The notes under the pieces are model-generated. The model worked only from the letters and a program-made list of their open reading frames with translations. It was not told the origin of the DNA and did no database searches. A program made the translations under genes and the position numbers. Source: an uncultured Bacteroides sp. (GTDB lineage: Bacteria; Bacteroidota; Bacteroidia; Bacteroidales; Bacteroidaceae). From it: DNA of 12,999 nucleotides. Location of the stretch: contig NZ_CASFWU010000078.1 of NCBI RefSeq assembly GCF_949298305.1, positions 1 through 12,999 on the forward strand, read 5' to 3'. Below, piece after piece: positions 1 through 6,468 of this stretch; position 1 is the stretch's first letter; every line of letters begins with the position of its first letter.

Positions 1-1
1 C

Positions 2-178
2 GCCTGGTGCCGCGACATCCTCCAGACCTCCATGCCCTGTCCGCAGATACGCTACGAGCATCAGTGGGTGACGAACGAGTATTCCAGCTTCCGCAGCGTG
101 GGCCTATCCTTTGCCTGGAAATTCGGCGGCTACAAGGAGAAGAAGCGCGAGGCGGTGGATACGTCGCGGTTCAAATAG
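2..178 (+). CDS. C-terminal end of an outer-membrane beta-barrel (TonB receptor-like) protein, partial
   Basis: The reading frame starting at base 2 is open from the window edge to a TAG at 176-178, giving 58 residues. It ends SFRSVGLSFAWKFGGYKEKK followed by a short tail closing in DTSRFK. Alternating polar and hydrophobic residues ending in an aromatic-rich last strand (FAWKFGGYKEKK), then a short charged tail, are typical of Bacteroidetes outer-membrane beta-barrel proteins with a carboxypeptidase-regulatory-like N-terminal domain. The ligand cannot be guessed because the plug and most of the barrel lie outside the window. An overlapping frame that starts with ATG at base 7 is a shadow. 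Family assignment is by recognition of the C-terminal motif only. Confidence 0.72.
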   Translation, partial: AWCRDILQTSMPCPQIRYEHQWVTNEYSSFRSVGLSFAWKFGGYKEKKREAVDTSRFK

Positions 179-213
179 GAAAGATGGGGAGGGGATTTGT
201 ATAAAATAAATTC

Positions 214-221
214 TATCTTTG
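214..221 (+). promoter_or_regulatory. Candidate Bacteroides -7 promoter box
   Basis: TATCTTTG matches the Bacteroides -7 consensus TAnnTTTG exactly and lies 28 bases before the lipoprotein start. The nearest upstream TTTG (196-199) is only 14 bases away instead of the usual 19-21, so the -33 element is weak or missing. It would drive the lipoprotein and the broken protease gene after it. Confidence 0.5.
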
Positions 222-249
222 CAGAAAAGCAAAGTATAAAGTATGGAAT

Positions 250-975
250 ATGAAAGGGAATATATCTTTAACTTTATTGTTTGCCGGTTTGCTGGTAGTT
301 TCCTGTCTTAGGAGTGGAAAACAAACAGATAATTCTGTCACAGTTGATTCTATTTCTTGGATAACTCCAGATACGGTCTTGCCCAGACAAGATCGGATGG
401 CTTTCCATGCAGCTTTGTCTGCAAAGATACACTCCTTGAAAGATACGTTGCTTCGTTGTAATATCATTGCCTACGGTATGGGAGAGTATGAGAACGTCTA
501 TCTGATAGCCAACACTCCGGAATGGCAGGAACGTTTCAGAAAAGAAGTGGCCGACCATCCTCTTATCCGTTTTCATGGTTACGACGGGAACGATGTCTGC
601 GAGGAAGAAGGCGTGAACCATCTGTACGGCCTGCATCTATGGACCGAAGCGGAAGTCCGGCCCTTGTCCACACAGACTCTTTCTTGTGTATTCAGTAACG
701 AAAGCGATGCGGACATCTTATGCAGCAAGCACTACTCTTTGGCCTATGAAAAGTCTCCCGGCCACTGGTGCTACTTGCCCATTAACACTTATGCCGAAGA
801 TATCGGCATCATCGTCAAGCCCGGAACCGAACATCGTTTCACAGCCCGTCTGTATCCCGAACTTTTCCCCAATCTTCCCACCCGCTACCGTCTGTTTTAT
901 GAGGTGTGGAGAGAATGGGGAGAAGATGCAAGAGAGAAGATTGTACTCATGGAAGAATTTCGAATGAAGGAATAA
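250..975 (+). CDS. Lipoprotein with Ig-like C-terminal half, function unknown
   Basis: 241 residues. The N-terminus has a short positive stretch, a hydrophobic core and a lipobox VVSC with Cys19, so the mature protein should be lipid-anchored in the envelope, probably the outer membrane. The middle (about 45-135) has no motif I recognise. The C-terminal half (about 140-240) looks like a bacterial Ig-like (Big_14 type) beta-sandwich: a FSNESDADILCSKHYSLAYE strand region, a W-x-Y-L-P step (GHWCYLPI), a KPGTEHRF turn and a final TRYRLFYEVW strand. That fold is inferred from pattern and has no assigned activity. The start at 250 is the only one giving the full signal sequence. The stop is one base from the next start (TAA T ATG), so the two genes were probably co-translated. 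Confidence 0.8.
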   Translation: MKGNISLTLLFAGLLVVSCLRSGKQTDNSVTVDSISWITPDTVLPRQDRMAFHAALSAKIHSLKDTLLRCNIIAYGMGEYENVYLIANTPEWQERFRKEVADHPLIRFHGYDGNDVCEEEGVNHLYGLHLWTEAEVRPLSTQTLSCVFSNESDADILCSKHYSLAYEKSPGHWCYLPINTYAEDIGIIVKPGTEHRFTARLYPELFPNLPTRYRLFYEVWREWGEDAREKIVLMEEFRMKE

Positions 976-976
976 T

Positions 977-1385
977 ATGAAAAAGATTGTTTGGCTAAGT
1001 ATATGTTTCATCTGTCTGTTGAGCCTGTCTCTTCGGGCAGAAGTGGCGCCTACAGACACTATCCCCTTTGAACTGGGTGCCGACAACCGCCTGTATGTGA
1101 CAGTCCATATCAACGGGCAGGACGACCGCCCCCTGCGCTTCCTGCTGGACACGGGAGCGACGGACGTGGTGCTCAATTCCAATTCGCCGCGCACCAAAGG
1201 GTTGGCCAACTTTACGGGAAGTGTAGAGAACAGTGGCGCCAATTCGGTGGAGACAGATGGACGGCGTATTGAGCAACAACTTCCTGCAACGCTTCGACCA
1301 ACTCTACGACTTCAAAAACGACAATCTCTATCTGGAAGTGAACGACCGGCTCTATACGCCTTTCTATGATTTCCTGGCTCGTTGA
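977..1385 (+). pseudogene. Broken retropepsin-like aspartyl protease gene
   Basis: The start encodes a signal peptide (MKKIVWLSICFICLLSLSLRA) and then a typical aspartyl-protease beginning: FELGADNRLYVTVHINGQ and the catalytic motif LLDTGA (Asp58-Thr-Gly). The frame from 977 remains open to 1369, but after about base 1240 its product is unlike the family. The expected second half appears in another frame from about 1257 to a TGA at 1383-1385: DGVLSNNFLQRFDQLYDFKN and then NDNLYLEVNDRLYTPFYDFL. This is the DG(I/V)LG-x-x-F-L strand region of the same domain. Only about 37 codons separate DTG from DGVL where about 70 are usual, so roughly 100 bases, not a multiple of three, seem to be lost. No active protease should form; a short secreted remnant could. 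Confidence 0.72.
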
Positions 1386-1419
1386 ACAGGAAGTTCACAT
1401 CATTGTAACGCTTTGTACA

Positions 1420-1449
1420 CATCTTTGACACAGCTTGTGTTCATCTTTG
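1420..1449 (+). promoter_or_regulatory. Candidate promoter region of the metallophosphoesterase
   Basis: CATCTTTG occurs twice, at 1420-1427 and 1442-1449, exactly 22 bases apart. Each is one mismatch from the Bacteroides -7 box TAnnTTTG. Between them lies a dyad, ACACA-GCT-TGTGT (1428-1440). A further TTTG sits at 1412-1415. The spacing of TTTG to either box does not fit the 19-21 base rule, so the true -7 box is uncertain. Confidence 0.35.
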
Positions 1450-1474
1450 TATCAGAAAAACAACAAGCTGAACA

Positions 1475-2269
1475 ATGATGCGTCTGCGTACATTCTATTC
1501 TACCATTGTGCTGTCCGACATTCATCTGGGGACATCACATTCCAAAACAACCGAAGTGACCAATTTTCTGAAGTCGGTGAACTGTCACCGCCTGATACTG
1601 GACGGAGACATTATTGACGGATGGGCTTTACGCAAGGGGGGCACCCGCAAGTGGCAGGCACGTCATACGGAGTTCTTCAAAGTTATCATGAAGATGATGG
1701 AAAAACAGGGTACGGAGGTTATTTATGTGAGGGGCAACCACGACGATTTTCTGGACAGCCTGGTTCCCTTTACCTTCTACAACATCCGCATTGTGAAGGA
1801 CTACATTCACGAAAGCCACGGCAAACGCTACTACGTGACCCACGGCGACATCTTCGATACCGTAACCACGAACATGAAGTGGCTGGCACAGTTGGGCGAC
1901 TTGGGCTATACCTTCCTGCTTTGGCTCAACAAAATCTACAACAACTACCGCACACGTCACGGCCAACCTTACTATTCGCTTTCACAAGCCATCAAGCAGA
2001 AGGTAAAGACAGCCGTTTCCTATATTTCCGACTTCGAGCAGGAGTTGGTGAAATTTGCCCGTGCCCGCAAGTGCGACGGCGTGATATGCGGCCACATCCA
2101 TCATCCTGCCGACACGTGGTACGGCGACATTCATTACCTCAACTCGGGTGACTGGGTGGAAACGATGTCTGCGCTGGCTGAAGACGAAGACGGCAACTGG
2201 ACAGTGATCCGCTACGGAGAGTTGCAAATGGACAATGTACCTGCTTTGCTTAGCAACGCCGCTTCCTGA
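1475..2269 (+). CDS. Metallophosphoesterase, LpxH-like UDP-2,3-diacylglucosamine diphosphatase family
   Basis: 264 residues, complete. All calcineurin-like metal-binding blocks are present in order: SDIHLG (Asp15, His17), LDGDIIDGW (Asp45, Asp48), RGNHDD (87-91), VTHGD (His123) and CGHIHHP (His207, His209). The GDxIDxW block and the overall length fit the COG2908 group, which includes LpxH. LpxH hydrolyses UDP-2,3-diacylglucosamine to lipid X and UMP in lipid A synthesis at the inner face of the cytoplasmic membrane. Bacteroides genomes usually carry genes annotated this way, but the exact substrate of this branch cannot be read from sequence, so no symbol is given. ATG codons at 1475 and 1478 are adjacent; the first is used here. 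The gene has its own upstream region and is not clearly linked to its neighbours. Confidence 0.85.
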   Translation: MMRLRTFYSTIVLSDIHLGTSHSKTTEVTNFLKSVNCHRLILDGDIIDGWALRKGGTRKWQARHTEFFKVIMKMMEKQGTEVIYVRGNHDDFLDSLVPFTFYNIRIVKDYIHESHGKRYYVTHGDIFDTVTTNMKWLAQLGDLGYTFLLWLNKIYNNYRTRHGQPYYSLSQAIKQKVKTAVSYISDFEQELVKFARARKCDGVICGHIHHPADTWYGDIHYLNSGDWVETMSALAEDEDGNWTVIRYGELQMDNVPALLSNAAS

Positions 2270-2276
2270 TAAAAAT

Positions 2277-2296
2277 ACCCTCAAACTATTGAGAGT
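2277..2296 (-). terminator. Candidate hairpin terminator between convergent transcripts
   Basis: Arms ACCCTCAA (2277-2284) and TTGAGAGT (2289-2296) pair with one mismatch around a four-base loop. On the - strand the stem is followed by ATTTTTATC, so it best fits a terminator for transcripts arriving from the serine hydrolase side, although that gene ends 222 bases away. On the + strand the tail is A-rich, so it is a weak terminator for the metallophosphoesterase, which ends 8 bases before it. Confidence 0.4.
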
Positions 2297-2390
2297 AAAA
2301 ATGACTTGAAATATATGGTCCGAACAGGCTCTGCTTTATATAAAGGTATCAACATTTTTCTAATGCAAATTGCAGTTAAAAGATAAGTGT

Positions 2391-2504
2391 ATGGCAAAGA
2401 ACAAAATGTATCATTGGAAACGCATTGTCATTCCCTTCTTAATTTTGGTGATAAGTTTTGGCATTGGTTTCTTGATTGGCAAATTGGTGATGATAATCAG
2501 ATGA
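2391..2504 (+). CDS. Possible 37-residue single-helix membrane peptide
   Basis: An ATG at 2391 opens 37 codons ending in TGA (2502-2504). The product begins MAKNKMYHWKR and continues with one long hydrophobic segment (IVIPFLILVISFGIGFLIGK, then LVMIIR). A basic N-terminus before a single transmembrane helix, ending in one Arg, would place the N-terminus in the cytoplasm. It occupies a gap between convergent genes that otherwise has no coding content, and the coding composition is plausible. There is no clear promoter or Shine-Dalgarno sequence. I recognise no family, and the frame could be open by chance. Confidence 0.4.
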   Translation: MAKNKMYHWKRIVIPFLILVISFGIGFLIGKLVMIIR

Positions 2505-2517
2505 AGATATGCCGATA

Positions 2518-3678
2518 TCAGTTTTGTTTCAGTATCTTCATCGCTACATCCATATAGCGTGTGATGTCGGTCGTAATCTCGCGGTCGTACACATCACAAC
2601 GTTTGCGGCCAAGGCGCACGACGATAGCATCCAAGTCGGGGATGGAAATGATGTACTGTCCCAACATGCCGCGCAGGTAGGGGCAACGCATGCCGTGATA
2701 GTCCGTTATCCACGTCTGGAAGCCGTAGTAGCTGAGGGTGTCCTTGCCCCATTGGTCTTTCAGGTACGAGGCAGGACGCATCAGTTCGTCCACGTAGGCT
2801 TCCGATACCAGCTGTCGGCCCTGCCAGTTGCCACGGTGCAGCAGTAGGCGGGCAAAGCGGGCTACATCGCGGGCCGTGGTGTGGAAGCAGCAGAAAGCTT
2901 TCTCGTCACCGTCTTTCTTGTCCAGCAGCCAGTAGGCATCGCGTTCGGCTTGCATGGGTTTCCACAATCTTTCTTCGGCATAATCGCTCAGAGTTTGTCC
3001 GGTAGCGGCTTCGATGACGAAGGCCAACAACTGCGTTTCACCGCTACGATAGGAGTATTGCACGCCGGGGCGGTCCACCACTTCCAGATTGGTCACTAAG
3101 TCGTAAAGGTCGTTGCCGTAATAACCGTGGGTGGTGACGGAGAAGAGCGAAGCATACGCCTCGTCCCACGCCATGCCGCCGCTCATGGTAAGCAGGTGGC
3201 GCAGGGTGACGTCGGCCTGCCTTCCTTTTGTATAGGTAGGGATATAGCGGGAGACGGGATCATCGAGGCTGTGTATCTTCCCTTCGTCGAGGGCGATGCC
3301 TGCCAGCAGTCCCACGATGGTCTTCGTGGCGGAATAGATGTTCGAGGTCAGCGTGTCGTTCCATCCGTCGCGGTAGCTCTCGAAGACGATGCTGTCGTGA
3401 CGAATCACAAGGAAGGCCACGGTATGCAGACTGTCCAAATAGCGGGCATCATTCTCCGTCAGCAGGTAGCGGTTATAGTTGTCTGAAAGGGGCCAGCGCC
3501 AAACGCTGTCGGGATTGTGACGAACGGTGTGACGATGAAAAGTTTCGAGGTCGTCGATAACGGGCATCCAGTGGATGAGCGCCTGGCGGGCGTAGTAAGG
3601 CAGGGAGGCATAAGCAATGGCCATCAGCACTACCAAGGCGACGAACAGGCGAAAGGCGGTTTTCTTTGTGAATCTCAT
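2518..3678 (-). CDS. Serine hydrolase of the beta-lactamase / class C (EstB-NylB-like) family
   Basis: 386 residues from the ATG at 3678; a TTG two codons upstream is possible but less likely. An N-terminal hydrophobic helix (about 9-25) anchors or exports the protein, so the catalytic domain is probably periplasmic. The beta-lactamase fold follows: VAFLVIRHDSIVFESY strand, catalytic S-x-x-K as Ser116-Ala-Thr-Lys119, then LRHLLTMSGGMAW, the tyrosine motif in VQYSYRSGE (Tyr208), and near the C-terminus RGMLGQYIISIP, which replaces the KTG triad as is usual in this group. Members include esterases, D-amino-acid peptidases and 6-aminohexanoate-dimer hydrolases; true beta-lactamase activity is not implied, and the substrate is unknown. 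No gene is closely coupled: the nitroreductase upstream on this strand ends 143 bases away, with a strong hairpin between. Confidence 0.85.
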   Translation of the reverse strand: MRFTKKTAFRLFVALVVLMAIAYASLPYYARQALIHWMPVIDDLETFHRHTVRHNPDSVWRWPLSDNYNRYLLTENDARYLDSLHTVAFLVIRHDSIVFESYRDGWNDTLTSNIYSATKTIVGLLAGIALDEGKIHSLDDPVSRYIPTYTKGRQADVTLRHLLTMSGGMAWDEAYASLFSVTTHGYYGNDLYDLVTNLEVVDRPGVQYSYRSGETQLLAFVIEAATGQTLSDYAEERLWKPMQAERDAYWLLDKKDGDEKAFCCFHTTARDVARFARLLLHRGNWQGRQLVSEAYVDELMRPASYLKDQWGKDTLSYYGFQTWITDYHGMRCPYLRGMLGQYIISIPDLDAIVVRLGRKRCDVYDREITTDITRYMDVAMKILKQN

Positions 3679-3733
3679 AGTCAACGGGACGTATAGGAAA
3701 AGCTACATTTCTTGAAAACAGACAGATGGTAGA

Positions 3734-3762
3734 GGCTGTGCCGATGGAAAAGCGGCACAGCC
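3734..3762 (-). terminator. Perfect 10-bp hairpin after the nitroreductase gene
   Basis: GGCTGTGCCG (3734-3743) and CGGCACAGCC (3753-3762) are exact reverse complements around a 9-base loop, a stable GC-rich stem. It lies 58 bases past the nitroreductase stop and 55 bases before the serine hydrolase start on the same strand. On the - strand the tail is TCTACCATCTGTCTGTTTTC, only partly T-rich, so it may act as a terminator or an mRNA 3'-end stabiliser, or as an attenuator ahead of the hydrolase. Confidence 0.5.
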
Positions 3763-3820
3763 CCACCCTATTCTTCTGCGTTAAGGGCCGGCAGGCATTG
3801 CCCGTCGGGGCAGACAGCCG

Positions 3821-4387
3821 TCAGCGGATGACTGTCACCGTTCCCTCTGCCAGCTTCCTTTCTTTCTGCGGCGTTCCTTCGGGTGCATATCCAAGGGCTG
3901 CACAGCCAAACACGCGGTAGTCGGCAGGGACGCCCAGCTTCTCCGTCAGGAAAGCGCGCACCTCGGGGTCGTCGCACGTCTGGCCCAACTGGTTGATCCA
4001 GCAGGAACCGATACCCAGTGACTTGGCAGCCAGGAAGATGTTCTGCAAAGCACAGGCGCAGTCGAAAGGAGTAAGCGGATTGTCCGCCTTGCCCGAAACG
4101 ACCACCAGCGTCGGTGCATGGTAATAGCAGCAATAGGTGGCGCTGTGTCCGCGTTCCTGCCACTGGGGATTGTCGCTCTTGGCAAAGGCGCCCTTAATCT
4201 TCTCGTTCAGTGTATTCAGGATTTCCGCATTCTGAATGGCGGTGAAATGCCACGTCTGAAGGTTCATGCCGCTGGGAGCGTAAGTGGCGGCTTCCAGTAT
4301 CAGGTTCAAATCTTCGGCAGAGACTTGTCTCTCTGTGTAGGCACGCACGCTGCGGCGGGCCTTGATGTTCTGCAATACTTCGTTCAT
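3821..4387 (-). CDS. Nitroreductase family protein (FMN-dependent oxidoreductase)
   Basis: 188 residues, complete. It has the family N-terminus with the FMN phosphate-binding RRSVRAYTERQVS (11-23), the ATYAPSGMNLQTWHF block (35-48) where the nitroreductase NQPW-type contact sits, a central LTPFDCACALQNIFLAAKSL helix and GIGSCWINQL, and the C-terminal LGYAPEGTPQKER that closes the flavin pocket. The family forms FMN homodimers that use NAD(P)H to reduce quinones, flavins or nitroaromatics in the cytosol; the natural substrate is unknown. The protein is compact, like other short nitroreductases of anaerobes. The gene stands alone, with a 22-bp repeat array upstream and a hairpin downstream. Confidence 0.9.
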   Translation of the reverse strand: MNEVLQNIKARRSVRAYTERQVSAEDLNLILEAATYAPSGMNLQTWHFTAIQNAEILNTLNEKIKGAFAKSDNPQWQERGHSATYCCYYHAPTLVVVSGKADNPLTPFDCACALQNIFLAAKSLGIGSCWINQLGQTCDDPEVRAFLTEKLGVPADYRVFGCAALGYAPEGTPQKERKLAEGTVTVIR

Positions 4388-4473
4388 AGTTCAAACTAAT
4401 TTATTGTTCAAATTTCGCTCGTTCTTTTCCTTTCATTGTCGAATATCTCAAAGCCTACAAACATAGCCGTCGT

Positions 4474-4561
4474 CAAAGAGGCTCGGAGGCAAGACCAAAG
4501 AGGCTCGGACGTCGTGCCAAAGAGGCTCGGAGGCAAAAGCAAGGTTTCAGTAAGCTACAGC
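4474..4561. repeat. Tandem 22-bp imperfect direct repeat, three clear units plus a fourth weak one
   Basis: The 14-base core CAAAGAGGCTCGGA is identical at 4474, 4496 and 4518, exactly 22 bases apart. The 8 bases between cores vary. A fourth position in phase (4540) keeps only CAAG. The array lies in the 197-base gap between the stop of the HpaII-like gene and the start of the nitroreductase gene, both on the - strand, so it would be in the 3' region of one and the 5' region of the other. The rest of the gap holds nothing I recognise. Confidence 0.8.
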
Positions 4562-4584
4562 CCCCTCCGACAGGAGCCACAGGG

Positions 4585-5709
4585 CTATCGTTTCACCAAC
4601 CCAATCTTGACGTTCAGCTTGAAGTAGTAGGTACCGTTCTCCCGCTCCAGGAAACCATATTTGTCTTTCTCCAACGCTCCCTTCTCAAAGCGGGAGTTCA
4701 GGTAAAGGAAGTCGGCAAAGACTCGGCGTTGCGACTGGTGGTAACAGAGCACTTCGCCGCTGCCCGTGGTCAGGAGCATTCCCTCCACGGCCGAATCCGT
4801 ACCGTTGTAAATCTTGGCTGGACGCATACCCAAAGCCAGTGCCAGCAGGAACTGCTTCATCTTGAACTCATAGAAGCCATGCTTCTGAATGAGCTCGTCC
4901 TTTATCTTCAGGGGATTCATTTCCTTGATGCGCTCGGTCAGTTCGCTGACGCGGGTCGTACCGTCCAGGTGCATCAGACGCACCATCTCGGCCAACATGC
5001 GGGGGAAGTGGAGGTCAATCATCAACAGGTTGCAACGAAAGACGCGGTCGGCCACATCGGCATACTTCAGCACGCCGCCCAGCCGCTCTATCATCATCAT
5101 CCGCTCTGCCACCTCGGTGGGCGATTCGGGCAGGGCATTGACCTTGTTCACGGTCGGTACGGAGAACTTGATGCCGCTCTGCTCCAGCTTCAGGTTGGCC
5201 GTACGCCCGCCATCCAGCAAGGGATTCATGGGGCTGAGGCGACAACGGACACAGAAGCCCGTCAGCGGCGCATCGGGACTCCAGAAGGCAATGGAGAAGT
5301 CGGTACGGTCCTCGGTTCTGGCTTCCAGATGATAGATGTTCAGGGCATCAAAGAAACCTTCCAGCTCCTCGGGCACTTCAACTTCCTCGCCTGCGACGGA
5401 TTTCAGCAGGTCGAGAATGTCGGCTGCGGCTGCATCAAAATCCTCGCGGGGGAAGCAGGCCTCCGTCTCCCCGTTGGCCGTAAAGGATCCGCTGCGCTCG
5501 AGCGTACCCGAAACAATACGGACCTCGTCGGCCTCCACATAGTAGCGGCGGGTGCCGTCATGCTCCTCGCGCTGTATCATGGCTATAGGCCAATACTGCG
5601 TTTCGTCTTTCACACCCTGCGAAGTGCCGAGTGACACCCGGCCGTCGGCCAGCAGGCGGAAAAAGGTATAAATCTCTCCCAATTCTCGTTTGGTTGCAAT
5701 AAAGGACAT
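4585..5709 (-). CDS. HpaII-family type II restriction endonuclease homologue
   Basis: 374 residues, close to the length of HpaII (about 358). The N-terminus ELGEIYTFFRLLADGRV matches the family opening. The centre, DFSIAFWSPDAPLTGFCVRC (137-156) followed by NPLLDGGRTANLK, aligns with the region that in relatives reads like GFSIKS and LLNAG-ATNF. The C-terminus has ALALGMRPAKIYNGT (290-304), GEVLCYHQSQRRVFADFLYL (318-337) and a final KLNVKIGL strand. HpaII cuts CCGG as a PD-(D/E)XK nuclease. Here the position I expect to hold the catalytic lysine reads CVRC, with Arg155, so activity is doubtful. No DNA methyltransferase lies in this window, unlike a normal type II system. The gene follows yigZ with a 130-base gap that has no recognisable promoter box. 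Confidence 0.72.
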   Translation of the reverse strand: MSFIATKRELGEIYTFFRLLADGRVSLGTSQGVKDETQYWPIAMIQREEHDGTRRYYVEADEVRIVSGTLERSGSFTANGETEACFPREDFDAAAADILDLLKSVAGEEVEVPEELEGFFDALNIYHLEARTEDRTDFSIAFWSPDAPLTGFCVRCRLSPMNPLLDGGRTANLKLEQSGIKFSVPTVNKVNALPESPTEVAERMMMIERLGGVLKYADVADRVFRCNLLMIDLHFPRMLAEMVRLMHLDGTTRVSELTERIKEMNPLKIKDELIQKHGFYEFKMKQFLLALALGMRPAKIYNGTDSAVEGMLLTTGSGEVLCYHQSQRRVFADFLYLNSRFEKGALEKDKYGFLERENGTYYFKLNVKIGLVKR

Positions 5710-5830
5710 AGGCAGTTGAGAGTTAAAAATTAAAAGTTAATAATGAAGGCTTCTCAGGAGTTGAAAAGAACTTTTAACCTCATACGAACCAACATCTTTC
5801 CAACTATTGATAATCCACATCATGAATAAC

Positions 5831-5856
5831 GGATAGGAATCAAGATTCCTCTATCC
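5831..5856 (-). terminator. Hairpin overlapping the yigZ stop codon
   Basis: GGATA-GGAAT (5831-5840) pairs with ATTCC-TC-TATCC (5845-5856) with a four-base loop and a two-base bulge. On the - strand it is followed by GTTATTCATG, not a clean T run. It may mark the end of the lysE-to-yigZ transcript. The remaining 130-base gap to the HpaII-like gene is AT-rich and includes a short inverted repeat TTAAAAGTT / AACTTTTAA (5730-5738 and 5769-5777). Confidence 0.3.
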
Positions 5857-6439
5857 GCAGCGTCTCCACCTTCTCCAGCCTTGCCCGCAGACGGGGCATG
5901 GACGAGCGGCGGATGCGCAGAGTCATGCGGCAGTCCATGTCGTAACCCTGCTCCACAATCTCGGGTTCCTCCTCCTTGACAATGCGCATCACATCGTTCA
6001 TAAAGGGATACTCGAAGAGGACGGTCACGGTGTCGTCCACCGTTTTCTCCACGATGGTGGCGGCAGCTATTGCCTCGGCCGCCGCGGCCTTGTAGGCCAC
6101 AATCAGCCCGCTCGTCCCCAGCTTGATGCCGCCGAAATAGCGCACGACGATAATCAGGATGTCTGTCAGTTCGTTGGAGTTGATTTGTCCCAGGATGGGT
6201 TTGCCGGCAGTTCCCGAAGGCTCTCCGTTGTCGTTGGCGCGGAAGTCCTTTCGTTCATGCCCCAACATATAGGCATAGCACACGTGGCGGGCGTCATAGT
6301 ACTTCTTCTGGTATGTCTCCAGATAAGCCTTCACCTCCTCCACCGTGCGGACAGGCAGAGCGATGGCAATGAACTTGCTGCGCTTCTCGGTATAGATGCC
6401 TTCCGCAGGCGATGCTATGGTTTTGTACAAATCTTCCAT
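5840..6439 (-). CDS. yigZ: YigZ / IMPACT family protein (UPF0029)
   Basis: 199 residues, typical family length. The N-terminal IMPACT domain shows EKRSKFIAIALPV (18-30), DARHVCYAYMLG (49-60), the signature DNGEPSGTAGKPIL (70-83) and VVRYFGGIKLGTSGL (98-112). A C-terminal ferredoxin-like domain (about 135-195) matches the DUF1949 part of bacterial YigZ. Bacterial members have a conserved but undefined cytosolic role; eukaryotic IMPACT acts in translational control through GCN1, and the E. coli protein has been linked to nucleic acid binding. It starts 29 bases after the prfC stop, and this pairing with a translation factor is suggestive but not proof of a translational role. A short dyad CTGACA / TGTCAG (6441-6446 and 6467-6472) spans the gap. 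Confidence 0.92.
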   Translation of the reverse strand: MEDLYKTIASPAEGIYTEKRSKFIAIALPVRTVEEVKAYLETYQKKYYDARHVCYAYMLGHERKDFRANDNGEPSGTAGKPILGQINSNELTDILIIVVRYFGGIKLGTSGLIVAYKAAAAEAIAAATIVEKTVDDTVTVLFEYPFMNDVMRIVKEEEPEIVEQGYDMDCRMTLRIRRSSMPRLRARLEKVETLRIEES

Positions 6440-6468
6440 CCTGACACAAGCTAAACGGAGCGGACCTG

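Noticed and set aside
7..204. Open frame from an ATG at base 7 on the + strand
   Set aside because: It overlaps the true frame (2-178), whose product ends with a recognisable outer-membrane barrel C-terminus; this one has no family features.
4729..5634. Long + strand open frame opposite the HpaII-like gene
   Set aside because: The - strand protein shows family motifs across its length; the + frame shows none.
5730..5777. TTAAAAGTT / AACTTTTAA inverted repeat before the HpaII-like gene
   Set aside because: Short and AT-only in an AT-rich gap with a 30-base spacer; easily expected by chance.
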